A stretch of 64,000 nucleotides of DNA from assembly GCA_024449915.1 (NCBI GenBank), contig JAMZAV010001849.1:62001-126000 (forward strand). Direction: 5' to 3'. The DNA is from Sweltsa coloradensis. Its lineage: Eukaryota > Arthropoda > Insecta > Plecoptera > Chloroperlidae. A model generated the notes under the pieces. It saw only the letters and a program-made list of their open reading frames with translations. It had not been told where the DNA came from and did no database searches. Within the stretch, counting starts at the first letter, position 1, and each line of letters begins with the position of its first letter. Below, piece after piece: positions 56,170-64,000 of the stretch. Position numbers and translations under genes: made by a program.

Positions 56170-57577
56170 ATGGAAGATACATTACTTGAGGCAAACATGG
56201 GAGACAGCCTCAATAACATTCCTTTTCCTAGTCCAATGGACATAAGCGACCAAAATAAGTTGGCTAGTAACTGGGGTTCATTCCTTGAAGAGTGGAATGA
56301 CTATGAAATTGCAACAGGAGTGAAGGCTGGAGGAGAGGAGAAAAGAGTTGCTACTTTACGCCTAGCAATGGGTAAAGAGTGTCGAAAGACTCTGAAACAT
56401 CTCGACCTCACTACAGACCAACGCCTAAAAGCGGACGAAGTACTGCGAGCATTAACAGAATGTTTTGAACCGGATATATACGATCTATGAAAGGGCAGTT
56501 TTCGGAGAAGCGAAGCAGGAGGAAGACTAGAACGTCATACAATACATAAATAGACTTCGCCGTCTGGCATCGACATGTAACTATTATCCAATCAGAGTGC
56601 ATGATGAGATTATTAGAGATCGCCTAGTCCTGGGAATAAGAGATAAATCTGTCAGAAATCGACTCATGCGAGATAAAAATCTAACACTTACCTCTGCATT
56701 AGAGCGTTGTAAGGCCAGCAAACAGACAGAGAGTCAAATGACCAAGATTGACAGCAAAGAGGAAGAAAAGATTCATTACAACAAGTCAGATAAGTGGAAG
56801 GAGTCATATGATGAGAAGAAACAAAGCAGTAGGCATAGGCATAAAGAAAAGAAAATGTGCAAATACTGTGGGAGAGAACATGCAAAAGGCAGAGAAATGT
56901 GCCCGGCAAATGGAAAGAAATGTAAATCTTGTGACAAATGGAATCATTTTGAAGATATGTGTTTCCAGAAGAAATACACAAGTCGAGGTAAAAAGGATAA
57001 ACATATCCGAGCTGTAGAAGAAAGTAACAGTGAAAATGAAAGTGACAGCTCGAGCAAAGAATCTACAAATCAGTTAGTGAGTGATGAGTCACTATATAAA
57101 GTGGAAAAATTGAAAAGTGAGGAGAAAAAGCGGTGGTTTGTGAAGATAAACATGAGAGTTAGCGACCGAGAAAAGAACATTAAGTGTCAGCTAGACAGTG
57201 GAGCCACCTGTAACGTTATTAGTCACAAGCAGTTATGTAAATTAACAAAACACAATAACCCCCCAATGAAGATGAGCAAAGTGAACCTCAAGTGCTATGG
57301 TGGTAATGTGATGAAACCATGTGGTCAAGTGAAGATTTGGTGCACTTATGGCAAAACAACAGAAGATGTTGTGTTTCAAGTCACAAAATACGACCAAGCA
57401 CCATTGTTATCTGTCATTACATGTAAAGCCCTTCGATTAATAAAAGTTAGAGCAAATCTATGCATGATTAAAGAATCAACAAATCCAACAATGGCATTAC
57501 TGGATAAATATCAAGATGTTCTTGAAGGCCTGGGTAAGTTATTGGGAAATACCACTTGGAAATTGACGACGATGTGA
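56170..57577 (+). pseudogene. gag: Gypsy Gag, zinc knuckles and protease (broken)
   Basis: Starts at ATG 56170; the first part has NKLASNWGSFLEEWNDYEIA and a capsid-like helical region to about 56480. A frame shift near 56480 and a TAG at 56527 interrupt it. The frame resumes with HDEIIRDRLVLGIRDKSVRN. Zinc knuckles CKYCGREHAKGREMC and CKSCDKWNHFEDMC follow, then an acidic linker and the protease IKCQLDSGATCNVISHKQL. At about 57550 the frame shifts into RT. This Gag-protease arrangement without a separate frame matches the Mag group. An upstream ORF at 55937-56167 is basic and of unknown meaning. Confidence 0.88.
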
Positions 57578-58191
57578 AGCCAGTTCAACATTTGCCAAGA
57601 CGTGTGCCAATCGCACTAAAAGAGGCATTGCGCAAGAAGATAAAAGAAATGGAAGAAGCAGGTATCATAACCAAGGTAACTGAACCTAGTAAATGGATAA
57701 GCAGTATGGTAGCAGTACAGAAACCTAATAAAATACGAGTATGTATCGATCCACGGGATCTAAATAAAGTGTTAAAAAGCTCACACTATCAATTGCCGAA
57801 GATTGAAGAGATACTACCGGAACTAAAAAATGCAAAAGTGTTTAGTGTTCTCGATGCCAAAGACGGGTTTTGGCAAGTTGAGTTAGATGATGAAAGCTCA
57901 AAACTAACCACGTTCTGGACCCCTTCAGGACGATTTAGATGGCTACGAATGCCATTTGGTATAAGCACCGCACCTGAGGAGTACCAAAGACGTTTGCATG
58001 AGCTGCTGGATGATTTACCCGGTATTATAGTTATAGCAGACGACATCTTGGTGTATGGTTCGGGACATAACCAACAAGAAGCAGAGAAAGATCACGATTT
58101 GAACCTTGAAAAGGTTCTTCAGAGAGCAAGAGAAGTTGACCTGAAGTTCAACAAGAGCAAGCTGAAACTAAAACTGAAAGAGGTGCCATAG
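57556..58191 (+). pseudogene. pol: Gypsy RT
   Basis: Open 211 codons with HLPRRVPIALKEALRKKI, KIRVCIDPRDLNKVL, FSVLDAKDGFWQVELD, MPFGISTAPEEYQ and catalytic IADDILVYG. All core RT residues that I can see are intact. The frame ends at 58191 by a small deletion; thumb and connection continue in another frame from about 58200. Confidence 0.93.
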
Positions 58192-58199
58192 GTCACATA

Positions 58200-58921
58200 C
58201 TAACGCCAGAAGGACTGAAGGTCGACTTCCTTAAAATACAAGCAGTTAAATCAATGGAACAACCAAAGGATGTCCAAGGTGTTCAGAGATTCTTGGGTTT
58301 TGTTAACTACATGGCAAAATTTCTTCCAAAATTGTCTGATATTGCCAAACCCTTAAGAAGACTTACAGATAAAACTGTAAAATGGGCCTGGCAATCAGGT
58401 CAACAAGTTGCATTCGATACTATAAAAGAACTTGTAACCACTGAACCTGTTCTCAAGTACTTTGCCGTATCTGACGAAGTCACAATACAGAGTGACGCTA
58501 GCGATGTTGGGATCGGAGCAACATTAATGCAAGGTGGACAACCTGTAGCGTTTGCTTCACGCACTTTATCGAAAACTGAAAGGAACTATGCAGTCATCGA
58601 AAAGGAATGTCTTGCATTATTGTGTTTGCTTGCGAACGGTTTTCACAATACCTTTATGGTAAAGACATCATCCGAGTTGAATCCGACCATAAGGCTTTAG
58701 AAATAATCTTCAAGAAATCATTGTTACAAGCACCTAAACGCTTGCAACGTATGCTGTTAAGGTTACAACGGTTCAATCTTCAAGTAAACTACAAGCCTGA
58801 AAAGGAGATGCTGATTGCAGATCTCCTGTCGCGAGCAGCTGTTCCAGGAGTGAGTAAAGAATCGAGAAGGATTACATCATTTATCAGATGGAAACAGAAG
58901 ATAAGATACACCGTGAAGTAG
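58200..58921 (+). pseudogene. pol: Gypsy RT thumb and RNase H (frameshifted)
   Basis: First frame: GVQRFLGFVNYMAKFLPKL, KPLRRLTDK, and RNase H start VTIQSDASDVGIGATLM with SRTLSKTERNYAVIEKECLAL. After a shift near 58620 the second frame gives QYLYGKDIIRVESDHKALE and LQRFNLQVNYKPEKEML. Another shift lies near 58870. Confidence 0.92.
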
Positions 58922-60289
58922 AAGAAATCAATCAGACTGAACACCTAAATGTAACCAGCGAAAGACTACATCAAATCCAAAGATGCACGGCAACAGATGA
59001 AGTACTACAGTCACTCATCACGACCATTCTTTCTGGATGGCCAGTTGACAAATCAAAAATTCCAATCAATATCGGGGAATATTGGTCTTGCCAAGAACAG
59101 CTTAGTGTACAAAATGGTGTTGTGTTTAAAAATAGTAAGATAATCATACCAAAGACGATGCGGCGTGAGATGTTGGTACGGATCCATGCCAGTCACCTTG
59201 GAACCGAAGCATGCTTAAGAAAAGCCGAGATGTTTTGTATTGGCCGCAGATGTCAGCCGACATTCGAGAGACTATCAAGCATTGTACAGCGTGCCAAGAG
59301 TTTGCTGATAAACAACAAAAAGAACCGCTGCAAACACAACGCACACCGGACATTCCATGGTCTCGAGTGTCGATGGATATGATCTTTCTCAAGAAAAAAA
59401 ATATCTCCTTTTAGTAGATCATTATTCAGATTTCTGGGAGTTAGATGAAATAGAAAATTCATTGGCAACCACACTCGTGGAAGTAACTAAGAAGAACTTA
59501 AGCCGTCATGGAATTCCCGAAGTTTTAGTCACAGATAATGACACTCCATTTGTCAGTGCAGAGTTTAGAAGATTTGCCACTGAATGGGAGTTCACACACA
59601 ACACATCATCGCCAAGACATGGCCAATCTAATGGAAAAATAGAAGCAACAGTGAAAATCGTTAAACGGTTACTAAAGATAACCTTCCGCTCCAACTCCGA
59701 TCCTTGGAAGGCAATTCTAGATTGGCAAAATACACCAACAGACCAGTTACTGGCTAGTCCAGTACAAAAACTAATGTTCCGTCGAACCAGAACAACCTTA
59801 CCGACAACTACATCACTTCTGGTCCCAAAAGTGGTAGATGGCGTATTGGAAAATATCGAGCTCAAGAAGATGCGAATGAAGAGCAACTACGATAAGACAG
59901 CCAGGCCATTGCCAGAATTACAAGTTGGACAAGACATTCGCCTTCAGCCGAATCCAGGAGATCGCCATAAGCTGTGGCGACCCGGGACTATAGCCGAGAA
60001 ACTGTCAACCAGATCGTACATTGTGGATGTGGATGGATCAAAGTATCGAAGAAATAGAAAATTCATACGAGAAGCGCCAGTCCAGGCTGACACAGATAGA
60101 GAACCTGATGTCACTAAAGTAGGCCTACAAACTGCCACCAGATTGAATGAATCTGAACCTCATGTAGATCAGCCAGACATAGAGCAGGAAGTTCAACTGG
60201 TGCCGGCTCACACCCAAGACTCGCCTGGACAGAAGATGCGAACTCGCAGTGGAAGAAGAGTGATACTTCCGTTACAATACAAAGAATAA
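58888..60289 (+). pseudogene. pol: Gypsy integrase (frameshifted) and C-terminal tail
   Basis: Frame one: QIQRCTATDEVLQSLITTI and the start of the HHCC finger HASHLGTEA. Frame two (from about 59215): KHCTACQEFADKQQKEPL and PWSRVSMDMIF with the first catalytic Asp. Frame three (from about 59390): YLLLVDHYSDFWELDEI, VLVTDNDTPFVSAEF with the second Asp, GQSNGKIEATVKIVKRL with the Glu, a linker, and a C-terminal domain LWRPGTIAEKLSTRSYIVDV ending near RTRSGRRVILPLQYKE. The catalytic triad is present but split over two frames. Confidence 0.92.
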
Positions 60290-60330
60290 TAATTAAATAT
60301 ATTAAGTAAAATTGTTAATTATACATACAC

Positions 60331-60343
60331 GAAGAAGGGAAGA
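60331..60343 (+). promoter_or_regulatory. Polypurine tract of gypsy element 55750-60947
   Basis: GAAGAAGGGAAGA directly abuts the 3' LTR. Confidence 0.8.
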
Positions 60344-60947
60344 TGTTGTACAATAGTATGCATCTCTATGTACTATGTATACTCCATGTATGGCTGTTGT
60401 CATAACAACAGTGTCATTTAATAAACAACAGTTATCATTCACTACGTTTACCACAGGCTCTAGTCCGGCTTACACTGGGCCGGTTTCATCTAGTCCGAGG
60501 TGTATATCAACAAAACTAAGCCGGCCTACTCTAGCCCAATTTCAAGCCGAACTAGCCACAGCCTGCTAGACCTACTAGAACGTCGGGTTTCAACCACTAA
60601 ATTTACCAAAACAAAATTATTAAATGAAACCAATTATTAAACTGTAGCTATATTATATTGCCTTATGACTTATTTGCATGGAACGCATCTATTCTCGCCC
60701 GATTTGTTCTAGAGTGGCACCTGGATACTCATAATCCTCCTCATCAAGTTGCAGTGAAGTGTTTATCAGTCTGGACTAGTTCGTTTGAAGCGGTCTAGAC
60801 TCGTTGGCAAACGAGTCTAGATCGGTTCCCATCTGGGCCGGCTCCATGCGTTTATCAAGCCATGTAGGCCGGCCTAGAGCTAGGCCGGCCCAGTGTAAGC
60901 CGGACTAGAGCCTGTGGTAAACTTAGTGATTGCTAATCTTGTCAACA
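60344..60947 (+). repeat. 3' LTR, interrupted by a MITE
   Basis: 60344-60439 and 60932-60947 join to the same 112 bp as the 5' LTR with no difference. Confidence 0.95.
60440..60928. mobile_element. CACTA-type MITE inside the 3' LTR
   Basis: 489 bp. Left end CACTACGTTTACCACAGG, right end CCTGTGGTAAACTTAGTG; the inverted match continues through CTCTAGTCCGGCTTACACTG for at least 40 bp. A 3-bp target duplication ATT lies at 60437-60439 and 60929-60931; the 5' LTR shows the uninserted site. CACTA termini plus a 3-bp duplication are typical of CMC/EnSpm elements. The interior is rich in TAGTCCGG-like and CTAGACTCG-like words, several of them inverted. No coding capacity. Confidence 0.9.
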
Positions 60948-61652
60948 ATACCCGTGACCCTGACACTCAAACCTGGCCGTGGTTTCAGGACTCTATAGGA
61001 ACAGCTAATGGTTCCTCCAGGGCTCCAGACCAGACGCCGACGTCGCTTCCTCTGGGGCTCAAACATATGTCGACATCCTCCCTCAGGATCCCACCACACA
61101 ACTTAGAAGGTTTCCGGGACTAGGGCTGGTGTGTCGGATAGCTGTCCACAGCTGTTGTAGCTCTTGCGTTCTCTTCGAACAAACTCTTATGGGCTCCAAA
61201 ACATTGAACGCGGGACCCCAAACAAAACTAAACCACTATCGGGCAACTTGCTCCAATCTCGCCCGTCCGTCGACTGACTCCTCGCGAGGACTCCTCGCGA
61301 GGCTCCTCCAGGGTGCTGAAAGTGCAATGGTAAATCGTGTGGCAGTGTGCCTTCAACTGTTTCGAGTCGAAGTAGTTCTCAGGCCACGCACCAGAGTGTT
61401 ATGGTCGCTTTTTTTGCGTGAAGTTTCCGAGAGAGTGCGTTAATGGAGTTCGACTGATCGATTACTCGTAAAATTTATAATAGACAAGCCAGTATTTTTT
61501 AATTTTCAATTCTTGTTGAAACAAAAAACCACTTTCCGTGACAAGCTTTTAGAATCACATGGCGAGCACATGTATTTTAAAACTTTGTAAAATGTAACTC
61601 TGCATACTATGTGATATGTAATGTACGTATGTACGTGTGTACGTATGTGGTA
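60948..61652. other. No supported gene
   Basis: Continuation of the sequence left of 55750; joining at ATACC restores the pre-insertion site. A 104-codon ORF (61129-61443) has no known domain. A GTACGTAT-like short repeat lies at 61615-61650. Confidence 0.5.
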
Positions 61653-62322
61653 TAGGGAACCACAAGTCTAACGCGGGAAGCGAGTTCAGTGCATTAGAAG
61701 AGAATGTCCCCATAAGAATAGCATTAGGCAATTTTTAAAACGCTTGTATCTTTTGAACGAGAAGTATTTAAGAAATATCATTCACATTACGTCATAAACC
61801 ATTCTTTTCTTCATCTATCACATATAGTAGAATTATAATACCATGTTTAGAATTTAAATGAGTTCGAGTTTAACAAGATGATGTTTGCATTTTTCATCTG
61901 CGTCGCGCGCCGATCCTCCGTGATTGGCTGTTGAATCGAAGAAACTAACATGTCGGACAGTCGAGTTCGCCGTGCACTTGGATGCTGTACGTGCAAAGCT
62001 GCTCCTCGCTAGTCGGCCGTGCGCATGCGTTGGTTCTCTCTCTCTCTTCTACCGTGCGTCTCTTTCTATTGAATCGCTCCAAAACGCGAAACATACATGT
62101 GTTTCTAAAACGTTTATTCAAATTCTGTTGCGACTTTTGTAAATTGAATGCATCAAATGTGTCAAGAAAAGAACGGTGATTAACGTAATGTGAATGATAT
62201 TTCTTAAATACTTCTCGTTCAAAAGATACAAGCGTTTTAAAAATTGACCAATGCTATTCTTATGGGAACATTCTCTTCCAATGCACTGAGCTCGCTTCCC
62301 GCGTTAGACTTGTGGTTCCCTA
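61653..62322. mobile_element. MITE with ~150-bp terminal inverted repeats and TA ends
   Basis: TAGGGAACCACAAGTCTAAC at 61653 is mirrored at 62303-62322. The inverted match continues with few changes through 'gcgggaagcgag', 'agagaatgt', 'cgcttgtatcttttgaacg' and 'gaaatatcattcacattacg' to about 61800 and 62165. The outer TA at both ends may be the target duplication, as for Tc1/mariner-type insertion, leaving GGGAACC as the true terminus. The 360-bp centre is non-coding. Confidence 0.88.
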
Positions 62323-63191
62323 TTATGTGCCTTGCCTTGTCATCATGTGCGCATGCGCTGGCCATGCAAAGTCGGAAGGAGTGGGCGGAGTTAAAGCTGC
62401 ATTACTGTTCGAGCGTTCCACGCGGCGCAGTTGGCGCGGCAGCCAATAAACACAGTAAACACATTGACGCACTCAACGCGCCTTCTCGCCTGAAACGCCG
62501 AGCAGTAAATGCACCTCTACGTAACATGGCGTCTTGACTCTTGAGTGGAGCGTAATATTGTGACAAAAGTGATTGCTCTGGTGTTGTGTTTCGGCCTAGG
62601 CCAAGTGTTTTCGACAACATGGCATCAAACAATTGAATTTGATCACCGTATTGATGTCAATTTCATCTCGTATGCTTTATCTACCCCTCCCCTTCTCCTT
62701 GTCCTCGTAGTCTGCCACACACTCCGTGCGAACTCGTGGCTTGCGCGGGCGATTCAAACTCCAATCCCAATGAAGCCAATGCCAATTCCAAGCCAATGAA
62801 TATTTATTAAAAATAGTAGGTGACTGCATTTACCAAAGTTGAAATAGTAGGTCACTGCATATACCGACAATCCTCAATTAGTTCTCAGGCCAGCCGCTAG
62901 GCGTTGCACTGATTCAAAATGGCCTCCAAAGACTTCTTTATTTCGCCCATAGAGAGTGGCACATCTAGAGTGGGGGGGGGGGGTTATACTAGTTTCTATG
63001 CTCATCTCGCTAGACGCGTACGTGATGTCATCATCGACCAATCAGGTTCAACATTCCATCATCTTTCAGGGGAAATGTAGTCACCCCTACCGTGGTTATG
63101 CAAGCAGCTGATATCAAGAGTGGCGGGAAACTTGTAATGCGGCAGCTGTCGCGTTACATACTGACTAATCTTGTTCATTGCTTCTTATTAG
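62323..63191. other. No supported gene; short duplication
   Basis: 'gaaatagtaggtcactgcat'-type block occurs twice at 62815-62875 (about 36 bp apart). A G-run lies at 62973-62988. 62330-62530 is GC-richer and open on both strands without a known domain. Confidence 0.5.
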
Positions 63192-63351
63192 GTTCTGTGT
63201 ATGAAGGATCTTGGATGCGAAGTGAGTGTTAACCTGAGTGGACCACCGCAGGGAGACGGTGACGGAGGGGTGGAAGCAATAAGAGGGTCAGGAAGCGGAG
63301 GCAGTGAGGAGAAACGTAGCCGAGCACTTTCACACGACGATGGGTCTATAG
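63192..63351 (+). CDS. Candidate internal exon of an unrecognised host gene
   Basis: The acceptor tgcttcttattag precedes it and the donor ATAG|gtaatg follows. Only one of three frames is open over the 160 bp; it starts on a complete codon and ends one base into a codon. It encodes about 53 residues: a hydrophobic start (VLCMKDLGCEVSVNL), a Gly/Asp/Glu-rich flexible middle (GDGDGGVEAIRGSGSGG), then EEKRSRALSHDDGSIG. The low-complexity acidic/Gly/Ser composition suggests a disordered region of a nuclear or cytoplasmic protein. An ATG in frame at 63201 could also be a start codon. The phase is compatible with the exon at 11489-11631. Confidence 0.5.
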
Positions 63352-64000
63352 GTAATGACAGTTATCTAATTTATTTTCTATCTAGTTGATCTGGTATTTT
63401 TATCAAGTTACAAGATGGCCCACATGGATATTGAGGGTGAGACAGTGAAAAAAGGTTTAAATAGTAAAAAAGAAGGATCAAAATGCTAGGGGTGTGAGAA
63501 AAGAGTTAGGGTGAGAATCCAGTGTATTTCATGTGCCATCTGTTCCCAATGTAAATGTGAGGTAGTGAATGGAATGGAGTATAGAAAAAGAAGAAACGTG
63601 AATTGTGGTGTTGGTGCAGAAGTGAGGTAATGGGGTCGGCAATTAAGGTAGGGATAGGCCTTCAAACAACAGCTAAGGAACCTTTGGAAGAAAGTTTGCC
63701 TGCATCAAAGCAATCAAACCTCTGGGCCTAGACTTGTGCACCAAAATTGACATCAAAATTGGTGGGAGCAAAACCAACCGAAATCGCCCCAAAAATGAAA
63801 TGGCTTGAAGATATTAATGACATGTTTTAATTTCTATTTCCAACCCCCAACACCAAACAGTGTCATTGTGGCGTCCAGTCAAAACAGCCCTCGAAATTCG
63901 GATTCGTACCGAAAATAGTTAATTAATTTCACTGAATAATCAAGGTTTAGATATTATAAAACTCGACTCCCCCCCCTATCACTCCTCTCCACTTTGTCCT
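63352..64000. other. Presumed intron or intergenic sequence
   Basis: No ORF, splice pair or repeat that I can support; a C-run lies near 63970. Confidence 0.45.

Larger units (their letters stand above)
55750..60947 (+). mobile_element. Ty3/gypsy LTR retrotransposon, Mag-like, with nested MITE
   Basis: 112-bp LTRs at 55750-55861 and 60344-60439 plus 60932-60947 are identical once a 492-bp insertion (MITE and one copy of its ATT duplication) is removed. Target duplication ATACC lies at 55745-55749 and 60948-60952. A PBS-like TGGTGTCGAGAAGTGG follows the 5' LTR after no spacer (55862 on), and a polypurine tract GAAGAAGGGAAGA precedes the 3' LTR. Gag and Pol are on the plus strand but broken at seven or more points. 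The identical LTRs indicate a very recent insertion. Confidence 0.95.

Overview
This is nuclear DNA of an invertebrate, most likely an arthropod. The best evidence is a nuclear copy of mitochondrial DNA at 23255-24565. It keeps ND4 and ND4L on one strand, trnT on the other, trnP and the start of ND6, which is the ancestral arthropod order. Its remnants read with the invertebrate mitochondrial code (TGA as Trp, AGA as Ser). The species cannot be named from this. No complete host gene is visible. The window looks like a large intron or gene-poor stretch packed with nested transposons; only two clean internal exon candidates (11489-11631 and 63192-63351, same strand, compatible phase) look host-encoded.

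Layout. 1-300: two head-to-head tRNA-like SINE copies. 301-11150: mostly unassignable, with a decayed Ty3/gypsy integrase at 4933-5760 and a possible small MITE. 11151-11315: a MITE with perfect 18-bp TIRs. 12101-21037: a foldback-like DNA element whose long inverted arms are arrays of ~145-bp tandem repeats. Inside it sit a Ty3/gypsy (Mag-like) element with LTRs and a 5-bp target duplication (13979-18946), a SINE, and a MITE flanked by TTAA. 22406-22998 and 36388-36977 are inverted copies of a repeat that ends with a conserved short reading frame. 23016-25554 is a TIR element that begins with what looks like a THAP-domain start codon region and carries the mitochondrial insert. 25642-28673 holds copies of an arthropod-type interspersed repeat. 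29784-34480 is a Ty1/copia element with LTRs, target duplication, PBS and PPT.

34634-36005 contains an 11-bp degenerate minisatellite in two opposed clusters that flank a cystatin-like exon fragment. 38067-43331 is a 5.3-kb palindromic element with ~1.06-kb arms. 44640-51124 holds a decayed ORF and a heavily broken Ty3/gypsy element without visible LTRs. 51126-54044 is rich in minisatellites. 55750-60947 is a second Mag-like gypsy element with identical 112-bp LTRs, whose 3' LTR is interrupted by a CACTA-type MITE; the 5' LTR is the exact empty site. 61653-62322 is a MITE with ~150-bp TIRs.

The nesting gives a relative timeline: foldback element, then gypsy and TTAA-MITE into it; gypsy at 55750, then CACTA-MITE into its LTR. 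All coordinates and families come from reading the sequence alone; family names rest on recognised motifs, not on searches.
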